From positions 1,426,001 to 1,490,000 of the forward strand of contig NC_007952.1 of assembly GCF_000013645.1 (NCBI RefSeq): a stretch of DNA of 64,000 bases. Reading direction: 5' to 3'. A program made the translations under genes and the position numbers. The notes under the pieces were generated by a model that ran no database searches, was not told the origin of the DNA, and was given only the letters and a program-made list of their open reading frames with translations. Below are positions 17,303 through 25,751 of the stretch, piece by piece (the first letter of the stretch is position 1; every line of letters starts with the position of its first letter). This stretch comes from Paraburkholderia xenovorans LB400. GTDB lineage: Bacteria; Pseudomonadota; Gammaproteobacteria; Burkholderiales; Burkholderiaceae.

Positions 17303-18058
17303 ATGACACAGATGGCATTGGTGATCGACCTGAACGTATGCGTGGGGTGCCATGCGTGCGTGACGAGTTGCAAGGAGTGGAATACGTCGGGCGAATCGGG
17401 CAGCCTCGCCGACCTGAATCCGTACGACGCGGATCCCTCCGGCACTTTCTTCAACCGGGTGCAGAGCTTCGAAGCCGGCAGTTTTCCCAACGCCGAAACG
17501 ATCCATTTTCCGAAGTCGTGTCTGCACTGCGAGGATCCGCCATGCGTGCCGGTCTGTCCGACCGGTGCGAGCTATAAGCGCAAGGAAGACGGGCTCGTGC
17601 TGGTGGACTTCGACCGCTGTATCGGCTGCAAGTATTGCGCGTGGGCGTGCCCGTACGGCGCGCGCGAACTCGACGAAGGCCGCAAGGAAATGACGAAGTG
17701 CACGCTATGCGTGGATCGTATTCACGACCAAAACCTGTCCGAACGTGACCGTCAGCCGGCTTGTGTGCTCGCGTGCCCGACCTCGGCGCGGCTGTTCGGC
17801 GATATTCACGACCCGGAGTCGGTGGTGTCGAAGGCTATCGAAGAGCGCGGCGGCTATCAGTTGATGCCGGAGTGGAATACGCGGCCGGCGAATCACTATT
17901 TGCCGCGCGTGCCCACCGAGGCGGCGAGCTGCGGTAGCGGTTCGTGCTCCTGCAAAACGTCCGGCTCGGTGGCGGACCCGGCCCAGTCGCCGGAATCGCT
18001 CGACGCGCAACTCGAGCGCGGTGAGTTGCATCTTGCGTCGATGGCGACGCGCATCTGA
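17303..18058 (+). CDS. soeB: SoeB-like 4Fe-4S ferredoxin subunit
   Basis: A 251-residue electron-transfer subunit of the molybdoenzyme complex. Four cysteine clusters are visible: C13-x2-C16-x2-C19-x3-C23, CLHCEDPPCVPVCP, CIGCKYCAWACPYG, and the split CTLC...CVLACP. This is the DmsB/PsrB pattern for four 4Fe-4S clusters. The start is the ATG at 17303, preceded by AAGGAG at 17291. The gene lies 25 bp after the catalytic subunit. A glycine/cysteine-rich tail (CGSGSCSC, about residues 212-219) follows the clusters. That stretch could bind another metal or be unstructured, and I do not know it from the family. Confidence 0.88.
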   Translation: MTQMALVIDLNVCVGCHACVTSCKEWNTSGESGSLADLNPYDADPSGTFFNRVQSFEAGSFPNAETIHFPKSCLHCEDPPCVPVCPTGASYKRKEDGLVLVDFDRCIGCKYCAWACPYGARELDEGRKEMTKCTLCVDRIHDQNLSERDRQPACVLACPTSARLFGDIHDPESVVSKAIEERGGYQLMPEWNTRPANHYLPRVPTEAASCGSGSCSCKTSGSVADPAQSPESLDAQLERGELHLASMATRI

Positions 18059-18075
18059 AACGATAGGACTGCACG

Positions 18076-19026
18076 ATGAATCCCGCATTCTCCGTGGTTT
18101 TTCTGACTACCCTGAGCGGCGCGGCACAGGGCCTGCTGATCGCGCTCGTCGGCGTGGAAACCGCTGAACATTTCGGCTTGCTGGCGTCGGCCGCCGATGC
18201 GTTCTATATCGCCGGCGCGGCCGTGTCGGTGATATTGGGTGGACTCGGGCTGCTCGCGTCGTTCTTCCATCTGGGCCATCCCGAACGCGCATGGCGCGCG
18301 ATCGCCATGTGGCGCACCTCGTGGTTGTCGCGAGAATGCCTGTGCCTGCCGGCGTTTCTTGCCTGTGCTTTTTTCTATGGTGCCGCGCACTGGTTCGGTT
18401 CGCCCTGGGCGCTCGCGATTGGCTGGCTCGGTGTGTTAGCGAGCGCCGCGCTGTTCGTCTGCACGGCGATGATCTACGCGTGCCTGCGCTTTCTGCAGGA
18501 GTGGGCCACGCCGCTCACCCTGGTGAACTTCTCGCTGCTCGGTTGCGCGTCAGGCTTCACGCTGGCAACGGCGTTGAGCGCGTGGTTCGCGCCCGCACTG
18601 ACCGCGGGGCTGGCCGTCTGCGCATGCATGTTGACGCTCGCCGGTTGCGCGAGCCGCTCGGCATCGCTCGTGCGCAATGCGCGCTTGCGGCCGAAGTCGA
18701 CGGTGCAGAGCGCCACCGGCATTCGCAATCCCAAGCTGGTGCAGGTGTCGCGCGGCTTCACCGCCGGCGCGTTCAATCTGCGGGAGTTCTTTCACGGCAA
18801 ATCGGCGGGCACGTTGCGCGGTGTCAAATGGGGTTTCCTGGCCACGGCCTTTGTTGCGCCGGTCGTGTTGATAGCGGTGGGCGCAAGTCTGCATTCGATC
18901 GGGGTGTCGCTCGGCTTGCTGGGCGCGGCGTGTCTGGTGCAATACGCGGGGCTGGTTGCGGAGCGCTGGTTTTTCTTCGCGGAAGCGAAGCATCCACAGA
19001 ATCTCTATTACGCGAGAGTCGGTTGA
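18076..19026 (+). CDS. soeC: SoeC-like DmsC-family membrane anchor
   Basis: A 316-residue integral membrane protein with about eight hydrophobic helices, belonging to the DmsC/NrfD-like anchor group. It should bind quinone and anchor the SoeAB pair to the inner face of the cytoplasmic membrane. The block SFFHLGHPERAWRAIAMWRTSWLSRE near residues 65-92 is the conserved loop of this family, and it resembles SoeC especially closely. The gene follows the ferredoxin gene by 17 bp, so all three subunits form one operon. The tail ends in AEAKHPQNLYYAR, also family-like. Confidence 0.85.
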   Translation: MNPAFSVVFLTTLSGAAQGLLIALVGVETAEHFGLLASAADAFYIAGAAVSVILGGLGLLASFFHLGHPERAWRAIAMWRTSWLSRECLCLPAFLACAFFYGAAHWFGSPWALAIGWLGVLASAALFVCTAMIYACLRFLQEWATPLTLVNFSLLGCASGFTLATALSAWFAPALTAGLAVCACMLTLAGCASRSASLVRNARLRPKSTVQSATGIRNPKLVQVSRGFTAGAFNLREFFHGKSAGTLRGVKWGFLATAFVAPVVLIAVGASLHSIGVSLGLLGAACLVQYAGLVAERWFFFAEAKHPQNLYYARVG

Positions 19027-19142
19027 GGGAATGCCTGGTTAGATAGAGGCAATGGGTTGTGTGATCGCATGACACCGCGCGTGGGCTCGCCACGTATTGC
19101 TGCGGCACTTCTCTGCCACTGGCGGCCTGATAATCTGGAATC

Positions 19143-19370
19143 TTAAGCGATGGTGTGGGAGAGACTGAAAATAATAGTCAATGAGCCCATCCTGTCGTAT
19201 TCAAAGAGCCGCGACTTCACCTTCAGAACGCCGTCAAACCCGGGTTCGTCGACCCTCATGGTCACGTTGTCTCCAACGAGAGGAAGCAGATGTACCATCT
19301 GCGACCCGGTGGTGCGGTATGTGCCAAAACCGCCCGTGTACTCATACACATACGTCACTTTCTCGTCCAT
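19143..19370 (-). CDS. small hypothetical protein
   Basis: A 75-residue frame that I do not recognise. It reads like a real, mostly beta-strand protein (VTYVYEYTGGFGTYRTTG, then MRVDEPGFDGVLKVKSRLFEYDRM, ending in a hydrophobic strand). There is no signal peptide or long hydrophobic segment. The ribosome-binding site is weak (GGGA 5 bp before the ATG). A 12-bp palindrome GTAAAATTTTAC lies at 19390-19401, just upstream. The other-strand frame over the same DNA looks less protein-like. It stands alone in gene-poor DNA. Confidence 0.45.
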   Translation of the reverse strand: MDEKVTYVYEYTGGFGTYRTTGSQMVHLLPLVGDNVTMRVDEPGFDGVLKVKSRLFEYDRMGSLTIIFSLSHTIA

Positions 19371-19849
19371 ACATGTCCCGTTTGCGTGTGTAAAATTTTA
19401 CGCTCCGCGATAGGCTCCTGGAGAGACTACCGCGTCCGGCCTGGTCAATTGAAGGCTGGCGGCGATCGTCTCGTCGCGAGCCGAAGAAGCATTGGGGAAA
19501 AAATCATAAACCTCATCCACCGATGACTCAGGCGAGAATCACCTTACTGAACAGCCATCCCGGTCAGCGTGGCGAACTTCACACGTCGGCTCGAAACACT
19601 GAAGCGTGAAGTGAGAGTTCCGATGCACGCGTCCGCAGCGTTGGCTGATGCTCTGTTCCCCTTATCGCGGGAAATCGAATCTGGCGGCTCAAGAAAAAAT
19701 GCCTGCCGCCCGAGGGGCGACAGGCGAAATCGAGGGGCGGGGTTGCTTCACAGAGAAGCGCCCCCTCGAAAGACCGAAGCGGAGTTTAATCGGTCGAATC
19801 AGACAGCGGATGTGCGTGGCGGATTGAGTCAAAATGTTGACTGAACGGG

Positions 19850-20170
19850 ACATGAGAAAGAGGCATACGGGTAGGCGCGGCTAACACGTTGCAGTGTGAT
19901 ACCGGCCGCATAGCCGTGGATGACCCACCGCTGTTCGTGACGCAGATTGTCGGCATGTCCGCCCGGGAAACGGTATTCCTGGCACGGGGAGTCCATTCCA
20001 GGGAGTCCTGCCATTTCGGCGCAGGCTGTACCGGCCAGGCTCCAGACCTGATTGGCGCCAACCGGCACGACAGGAAGGCGGGGAACGCATGCGAGGCCGC
20101 TGGCGAGCGGCCGCCCGCACGTGAACTTCACGTGTTCATTCGATTCCAGCTGATCAATTTGATTTGATGC
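19850..20170 (-). pseudogene. possible decayed IS3-family transposase fragment
   Basis: On the minus strand, fragments in different frames resemble IS3-type OrfB. One reads GANQVWS (the strand before the first catalytic Asp), another KWQDSLE, and then DNLRHEQRW, where the family has DNAVTERF. No intact frame, terminal repeats or target duplication were seen. The resemblance is weak. Confidence 0.2.
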
Positions 20171-20399
20171 GGCTTTACATGCGCGCAATGAACGTCCGTC
20201 TGTTCCGGCATGCATTCATCGAGCATTACTACATTTCGATGATGTGATCATGTATGTTTTCGAATTTGCAAATACTAAATATGAATATGGTTATTGAATA
20301 AATGAATTGACCGGATGCGCAGCCTTAAAGATCGCCATTGCAAAAAACCTGAAATTCCTTGCGCTGGAGCGCGCGCCCTTGTATGTCGCCTAAAGGATT

Positions 20400-20425
20400 G
20401 ACCATATCCGCCAACATATTGGTCG
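20400..20425. promoter_or_regulatory. CCAA-N4-TTGG palindrome upstream of regulator 1
   Basis: CCGCCAACATATTGG lies at 20408-20422, flanked by GACCATAT and TGGTC, which extend the symmetry. It is about 125 bp before the regulator start. The same core recurs at 25059 and 26918, and a half-site CCGCCAACCTATT lies at a similar distance before the second regulator (23206). Confidence 0.35.
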
Positions 20426-20534
20426 ATTCGGCCAGAAAAAAGTGTCGTAGACCATCCTTATGTACGATCAATCCCGATAATTAATCAGACTCAAAGCAAG
20501 TCGGAACGGACAACCAATTTCCGGGGAAAATCTG

Positions 20535-21524
20535 ATGGGGTGGTCTTCAGTCGCTTATCGCAACAGCGCAATGGTACCTCACGTTTTGCCAGAGGCCGGT
20601 ACCGCGAAACGCATCGGGATAGTTTTGTTCGGCGGCTTTGCCCTTCCCGAGGCGGCAGCGATCGCGGAGGTATTCCATTCGGCGAATGCGTTCACGGAGG
20701 GCGGGCAGTACCGCAGGACGCGATATGACGTCAGTTTATTGTCGGCAGCCGGGGGCAGGGTTGCGAGCTCTTCATCGGTATTCGTCTGGACCGAGGGCAT
20801 CGGCGTTCAGCGCGAATCGGAGCGCTTTCACGCCTTGTTCATAGCGGGTGGCGGAGGCGTAATTGATGCGCTACGCGACGAACATCTGATTGCCTGGCTT
20901 CGGCGGACGTATCGCCGCGGGGAACTGGTGTTCCCGATCGGTGAAGGACGGGCGCTACTCGACGCCGCCGGGTTCGGGCAGGCGGCCGGTATCAGGCGAT
21001 ACGGCGAACGCGCGGGCGAAATCGTGCGAACGGGCGCCGGCAATGGCTCCTCGGGCGTTTCTGTCAGCCCGTTTCGAGCCGCCATTGCGGTGATCGAGGA
21101 AGATTTCGGCGCGGAAATCGCGCGTCAGATCGCCGATTGGGTTGCGCCATCCACGGATACCCGGTTTACGGCGATTGTGCGCAAGAATGCCTCGGTCGGC
21201 GTGAGCGAGAAAATCAAGGTGTCGGCAAAATGGCTGGAAGCGAATGGGCATCGCCATATTTCGATCGACGAGGCCGCGCAGATGGCGGGCATGAGCGAGC
21301 GTAATTTCCTCAGGCGTTTCAAGATTGAAATGGGCGTGACGCCGTCCGATTATCTGCTCTACGTGCGGCTTGATATGAGTTGTCGACTCCTTGTCGAAAC
21401 CGATCTGCCCGTCGATAAGGTAGCTCGCCATTGCGGCATTGGATGTGGCGGTCGGCTGGCGAAACTCTTTCGCAAGCATCTGACGACAACGCCCACCGAG
21501 TATCGTATGAGCAAGCGGGTTTGA
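20535..21524 (+). CDS. PfpI/DJ-1-domain AraC-family regulator, copy 1
   Basis: A 329-residue regulator built like FtrA/GlxA-type proteins. It has an N-terminal DJ-1/PfpI-like domain (KRIGIVLFGGFALPEAAAIAEVF near residue 25 to about 190) and a C-terminal AraC helix-turn-helix pair (SIDEAAQMAGMSERNFLRRFKIEMGVTPSDYLLYVRLD, then VARHCGIGCGGRLAKLFRKH). The nucleophile-elbow cysteine of DJ-1 proteins is replaced: FPIGEGRALLDAAG has glycine at that place. The sensor is therefore probably a binding domain and not an enzyme. It is closely similar to the protein encoded at 23324. The start is the ATG at 20535 after GGGGAA. Location beside galU and the polysaccharide operon suggests control of exopolysaccharide genes. 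Confidence 0.9.
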   Translation: MGWSSVAYRNSAMVPHVLPEAGTAKRIGIVLFGGFALPEAAAIAEVFHSANAFTEGGQYRRTRYDVSLLSAAGGRVASSSSVFVWTEGIGVQRESERFHALFIAGGGGVIDALRDEHLIAWLRRTYRRGELVFPIGEGRALLDAAGFGQAAGIRRYGERAGEIVRTGAGNGSSGVSVSPFRAAIAVIEEDFGAEIARQIADWVAPSTDTRFTAIVRKNASVGVSEKIKVSAKWLEANGHRHISIDEAAQMAGMSERNFLRRFKIEMGVTPSDYLLYVRLDMSCRLLVETDLPVDKVARHCGIGCGGRLAKLFRKHLTTTPTEYRMSKRV

Positions 21525-22197
21525 ACGGAGAATTGCGCTTCTGTCTGCCTCGAATTTGCTAATTCACCTGGAAAAAACAGTTCATATCGTTTTATTTCAG
21601 ATGCATTCGGTTATTTTTCAACCCAGGAAATTATTGGCGAAATTACCGGTAATCTGTCTTGCCGGGATCCTCTCTAATGACCATAAGCTCGTGGAAATTA
21701 ACCGGCTGCGTCCGGAATTGTTCATGCCGGATGTTTTTTCTCGATCTCGCGAGATTCATTGCCCGCGTACAGGAAAATGGGTGGCCAGGAAAGTTTCTGG
21801 ATCAGGTGGCGGCACTGAAAATTACCTGAAAAATCCCTGAATCCAGACTGAATTGACGGCTCATAGCCGAAGGGAAGATCGGAGTGAAGGCGAATTGAGC
21901 GAGAGAAAATACAGCGAGTAGGGCCGGTTCGGCCAAAATTCGCATCGCTTACGCCATGCGCGACTACGTGACCAACTGAGGCCTTATGCTCCCGCCTCGT
22001 CGTTTCGGCTCGCGTGAGCGGCGACTTCCACTGAATCGGCGGTCACGGCCGGACTACCGGTCTCAACGTCAAGCGTTGACCTTCGCGCACTTTGCCCTCG
22101 CCTGTTCCATCCACCGCGCCCGGCCTTGCGTGCCGATCAGTGGGGCCGGGATGATCCAACTGCGATTTGCCCATGTTAATGACACTCGGAGTCCCTC
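21525..22197. promoter_or_regulatory. intergenic region upstream of galU
   Basis: This 673-bp stretch without a credible gene lies between regulator 1 and galU. A 94-codon frame at 21556 lacks a ribosome site and family-like sequence, so I leave it out. The galU promoter must lie here. I could not pick out a convincing -35/-10 pair. Confidence 0.35.
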
Positions 22198-23079
22198 ATG
22201 CTAAAAGTTACAAAGGCAGTCTTTCCGGTAGCAGGCCTTGGCACGCGATTTCTCCCTGCCACGAAGGCGAGCCCAAAGGAGATGCTGCCGATCGTGGATA
22301 AGCCGCTCATCCAATATGCGGTCGAAGAGGCTATGGCCGCCGGCATCACTGAAATGATTTTCGTGACGGGCCGCAGCAAGCGCGCGATCGAAGACCATTT
22401 CGACAAGTCGTATGAGGTCGAGGCGGAACTGGAAGCGCGCGGCAAGGACAAGCTGCTGCAATTGGTACGCAGCATCAAGCCGAGCCATGTCGACTGTTTT
22501 TACGTGCGCCAACCGGAGGCGCTCGGCCTCGGGCACGCGGTGCTATGCGCGGAGAAGCTGGTAGGCGACAGTCCGTTCGCCGTGATTCTCGCGGACGACC
22601 TGCTATACGGCAGCCCTCCTGTCATGACGCAAATGATCGAGGTGTTCGATCACTACCATAGCTCGGTGATCGGCGTTGAGGAAATTCCGGCGCAGGATAC
22701 CAAATCGTACGGCATCGTCGACGGCAAGGAATGGGAGCAGTCCATCATCAAGATGTCGGGCATCGTGGAAAAGCCCGAGCCGAGCGCGGCTCCTTCAAAC
22801 CTCGGTGTTGTGGGTCGATATGTGCTGAAGCCGCGCATTTTCAAACATCTGCGCACCATCAAGCCCGGTGCCGGTGGCGAACTCCAGTTGACGGATGCGA
22901 TCGAGTCGCTGCTTGCCGATGAGCAGGTACTGGCCTACAAGTACCGCGGCACGCGCTTTGATTGCGGCAGCAAAATCGGCTACCTGAAGGCCACGGTGGA
23001 ATTCGCGGTGCGGCATCCCGAGGTAGGCGTCGAGTTTCGTGAGTACCTTGAGGAGTATCTGTCTCTGCTGCCGATGTGA
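22198..23079 (+). CDS. galU: UTP-glucose-1-phosphate uridylyltransferase
   Basis: A 293-residue cytoplasmic nucleotidyltransferase that makes UDP-glucose from UTP and glucose-1-phosphate, the precursor for exopolysaccharide and LPS sugars. Diagnostic motifs are present: FPVAGLGTRFLPATKASPKEMLPIVDKP (residues 9-36) is the nucleotide-binding and catalytic loop. GLGHAVLCA, ILADDLLYG and GIVEKPEPSAAPSNLGVVGRYVL follow in the family order. Full length for GalU. It sits between two paralogous regulators and about 4.4 kb before the export operon, and it is expected to supply that pathway. The genome probably has a second, housekeeping galU, but that cannot be seen here. Confidence 0.96.
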   Translation: MLKVTKAVFPVAGLGTRFLPATKASPKEMLPIVDKPLIQYAVEEAMAAGITEMIFVTGRSKRAIEDHFDKSYEVEAELEARGKDKLLQLVRSIKPSHVDCFYVRQPEALGLGHAVLCAEKLVGDSPFAVILADDLLYGSPPVMTQMIEVFDHYHSSVIGVEEIPAQDTKSYGIVDGKEWEQSIIKMSGIVEKPEPSAAPSNLGVVGRYVLKPRIFKHLRTIKPGAGGELQLTDAIESLLADEQVLAYKYRGTRFDCGSKIGYLKATVEFAVRHPEVGVEFREYLEEYLSLLPM

Positions 23080-23323
23080 ACGGGAGTGAAGGAATACGCC
23101 CATACGGCGGGAAGTCGAGTAGTTGTTCGGAATCCATAGAATAATCGCGATCACGGATATTGGCACGATTCCGCCATTTCCATCGCATGTGGCGGTCGTC
23201 CGTGACCGCCAACCTATTATCCTATTCAGCCAGCCGTCAGTTTTATGCGGATCGCTTGTGTACGATTTGCGGAAACGGCCCATATGTGCCGTAGGAGGCC
23301 ACTTATCTTCGGGGGACGGCTGG

Positions 23324-24325
23324 ATGGCAGGTTTCTTTTCCCGTGCTAGTCGCCATGCGACTCAGTCTCAGATGTTGCATGACGTTCGCGCGGTGAAACG
23401 CATCGGGATAGCCCTTTTCAACGGGTTCGCGCTACCGGAGGCAGCGACGGTAGTGGAAATCTTTCAGTCGGCTAATGCGTTCTGTACGTCCATGCGCATT
23501 GGTGGCCCGCTCTACGATATCTATTTGCTCTCGGTTGGCGGGGGAAGAATAGCGAGTTCGTCGTCGGTATTCGTCTGGACCGACAGCATCGAATCACGCG
23601 GTTACGCGGATGAATTTCACGCACTCTTCATTGCAGGCGGCGCCGGCGTTCACAACATGCTGAGCGAGGAGCGTCTCATTGCATGGCTGCGCTGGCTCGA
23701 TTTACGAAGCGAAAAAATTTTTCCTATCGCCGAGGGACAGTTGCTTATGGATGCCGCCGAATTCGCGGACAAGTCCCACAAATTGCGTCGTAATGAAGGC
23801 GATCATACGGTCGCCCAGGGCGGCTTGAAAGTCTCGGGTTCAAAACGATCCAATACTCCGCTGCGCGCGGCACTGGCGATAATCGAAGAGGATCTCGGAG
23901 CAGAAGTCGCGCGCGAGATTACGGGACTGGTCAGGCTGCGCTTCGAGGCGCAGTTTACCGGAGCGCCAGGCCGGAATGTGCTTGGCGTGGTGAGCGAGAA
24001 GATTCAGTCTTCGGTGCAGTGGCTGGAGATGAATTGCGGCAGGGCGATCACGATTGAAGAAGCGGCGCAGTTCGTGGCGATGAGCGAGCGTAATTTCCTG
24101 CGTCGCTTCAAGACGGAAATGGGCGTGACGCCGTCAGATTATCTTCTGTACGTTCGCATCGATAAATGCTGCCATCTTCTGTCTGAAACGGATCTGCCTG
24201 TCGACAAGATCGCGCGGCGTTGCGGCATGGGCAGCGGCGGCCAGCTCTCGAAAGTATTTCGCCGGTATCTTGGCGTCACGCCGACCGAGTATCGCGCGAG
24301 CAAGCGCGCTTCCAGGCCGGCTTGA
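23324..24325 (+). CDS. PfpI/DJ-1-domain AraC-family regulator, copy 2
   Basis: A 333-residue paralogue of the regulator at 20535, with the same architecture. The DJ-1-like domain begins KRIGIALFNGFALPEAATVVEIFQSANAF, and the AraC pair includes AMSERNFLRRFKTEMGVTPSDYLLYVRID. Again the nucleophile cysteine is absent (FPIAEGQLLMDAAE has alanine). I chose the ATG at 23324 because GGGGGA lies at 23311 and the paralogue aligns from nearby. The frame is open upstream to 23123 but reads intergenic sequence. The pair probably arose by duplication around galU and may bind related sites. Which signals it reads is unknown. Confidence 0.9.
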   Translation: MAGFFSRASRHATQSQMLHDVRAVKRIGIALFNGFALPEAATVVEIFQSANAFCTSMRIGGPLYDIYLLSVGGGRIASSSSVFVWTDSIESRGYADEFHALFIAGGAGVHNMLSEERLIAWLRWLDLRSEKIFPIAEGQLLMDAAEFADKSHKLRRNEGDHTVAQGGLKVSGSKRSNTPLRAALAIIEEDLGAEVAREITGLVRLRFEAQFTGAPGRNVLGVVSEKIQSSVQWLEMNCGRAITIEEAAQFVAMSERNFLRRFKTEMGVTPSDYLLYVRIDKCCHLLSETDLPVDKIARRCGMGSGGQLSKVFRRYLGVTPTEYRASKRASRPA

Positions 24326-24417
24326 GAAGATCATGCCGCGGCTCGGGAGAACTGCGGTTGGAGGACGTTCAACCGGTCGACGGGGAAGAGCCTCGCTGAG
24401 CGAATGGCGGCTTCCTG

Positions 24418-24966
24418 TCAGTACACTTCGGCCATGCTGAAACGGGTGCCCAACGAATCGCGCTCCGATATGATCGGCGCCGTGTTCAGATCCCACTCAA
24501 TGGCGATATCCGGGTCGTCCCATTGCAGGGTGCGTTCGTGCTCCGCCAAACCGCGCTCGGTGGTTTTGCACAAAACTTCCGCCACGTCCGACAGCACCAG
24601 AAAGCCGTGTGCGAAACCGGGCGGAACCCATAGCTGACGACAGTTGGCAGCCGAAAGCCGCGTGCTGATATAGCGGCCGAACGTGGGCGACCAGCGGCGC
24701 AGGTCGACCGCAACGTTCACTACTTCTCCGTTGACGACACGCACGAGCTTTCCCTGCGGTCGCTGAATCTGATAGTGCAGTCCACACAATACGTTGTACG
24801 GATAAACCGCATGGCGCTCCTGCACAAAGCGGTAGCCACGCGCTACATGCTCTTCGAAGTCCTCCTGATCGAAGCTGTCGAATGAAACGCCGTGCGTGTC
24901 GGAAACAATGCGTGGCTCGATCAGTTTGACGTCGCGAATTGCCGTGTGCTTGACCTGGATTGCCAT
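24418..24966 (-). CDS. rfbC: RfbC-like dTDP-sugar 3,5-epimerase with altered active site
   Basis: A 182-residue protein of the RmlC/RfbC cupin family, which normally epimerises dTDP-4-keto-6-deoxyglucose on the way to dTDP-rhamnose. The fold motifs are present (VKLIEPRIVSD, GLHYQIQRPQGKLVRVV, QLWVPPGFAHGF) and H64 and H120 are kept. Several substrate and catalytic residues differ from typical RfbC: VLRGLHYQ is VLCGLHYQ (C61 for Arg), and GDxRG is SDTHG. The segment after KTT, which usually carries the catalytic tyrosine (DYY), reads ERG at 137-139. It may have changed specificity or lost activity. It is separated by about 19 kb from rfbBA, whose own rfbC is truncated. Confidence 0.82.
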   Translation of the reverse strand: MAIQVKHTAIRDVKLIEPRIVSDTHGVSFDSFDQEDFEEHVARGYRFVQERHAVYPYNVLCGLHYQIQRPQGKLVRVVNGEVVNVAVDLRRWSPTFGRYISTRLSAANCRQLWVPPGFAHGFLVLSDVAEVLCKTTERGLAEHERTLQWDDPDIAIEWDLNTAPIISERDSLGTRFSMAEVY

Positions 24967-25296
24967 TGTGACGAATAGGATGAGGGATTGCGGACACCCT
25001 GCATGGCGTGTTGCGGGAGGCAGGCCATTAATACTACAAGTGGCCGTTTATCCCTGAGCGCCAAAAGATTGGTGCGATACGCCATTTCGAGGGTCGGCGG
25101 AATCCTTCAATGTTTTGGCGGACCCGATCAGATTGTCCATAGGACTATCCGTCGCGTGATTGCAGATCCAGCGTGGCGTTGGACATGTACCGGTTGGCGG
25201 CGCATTGCGCCGGCTTCACGTGCTGCATGACGGGGGCGCCATGCTCATTTCCAGAAACACGCGAGTACATGACCGCGTCGAATCAAGTCACCAATA
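24967..25296. promoter_or_regulatory. divergent intergenic region with two CCAA-N4-TTGG-like sites
   Basis: This 330-bp region lies between rfbC-like and the first tandem small gene. CGCCAAAAGATTGG is at 25059-25072. A second copy on the minus strand, CGCCAAAACATTGA, is at 25107-25120. The two are 48 bp apart. They share the core with sites at 20408 and 26914. No other gene or RNA is evident. Confidence 0.4.
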
Positions 25297-25674
25297 ATGA
25301 ACCGGCTCCTCGAATTTGATCTTCAGGCGCGTACGGAACTGCTCGCCTATCTGGTTGCGTCGCAACTGGTCGTACGCCAGAAGACCGGCCAATGGCTGAG
25401 GCCTGAGCAACTGGTCGAATCCACCTGGCTCTGGCTGCGCCTGAATCGCCGTCGCGCCGACTGGCTGCAGCGCGTCACGCTGGCGTGCCGTGCGCAACGG
25501 TTGGCTGAACAAATCGAGCGAACCTCGCGGGAAACATGCGACGCACGCAGTCTGGCGCGCATGTTCTTTGGCGGTGTGAGGTTGGACTTGCGCTCTCCGG
25601 CGGTGATCGAAATCTTCGTCACCTGTGTGGCCAATCTGCCGGGAGAGATCGTCTTTCATCGGCAGGACGACTGA
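25297..25674 (+). CDS. conserved small protein of unknown family, tandem copy 1
   Basis: A 125-residue predicted cytoplasmic, mostly helical protein that I do not recognise. It aligns along its whole length with the next gene. Shared features are TELLAYLVASQLVVRQKTGQWL, the WLWLRLN helix, SRETCDARSLARMFF and RLDLRSPAVIEI. There is no signal peptide or membrane segment, and arginine content is high. The ribosome-binding site is weak. It lies between the rfbC-like gene and the polysaccharide operon, just downstream of the CCAA-N4-TTGG sites, so joint regulation with the surface-polysaccharide genes is possible. No function can be assigned. Confidence 0.7.
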   Translation: MNRLLEFDLQARTELLAYLVASQLVVRQKTGQWLRPEQLVESTWLWLRLNRRRADWLQRVTLACRAQRLAEQIERTSRETCDARSLARMFFGGVRLDLRSPAVIEIFVTCVANLPGEIVFHRQDD

Positions 25675-25751
25675 CACGAACGCGAATCCGCGCAAACGGA
25701 GTAACTCGTTGCGCGCCACAGCTGTGACCCCGCTCATCCTGTTGACTCGAC

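Larger units (their letters stand above)
19371..20534. other. gene-poor region upstream of the first PfpI/AraC regulator
   Basis: Apart from the possible transposase remnant, this stretch shows no credible gene. From about 20170 the base composition becomes clearly AT-rich, with many ATG/TAT-containing runs up to 20330. This is typical of an upstream control region and fits a horizontally acquired boundary. A CCAA-N4-TTGG palindrome lies at 20408-20425. Confidence 0.5.

Noticed and set aside
21556..21840. 94-codon frame between regulator 1 and galU
   Set aside because: No ribosome-binding site, no domain, and AT-rich intergenic composition.
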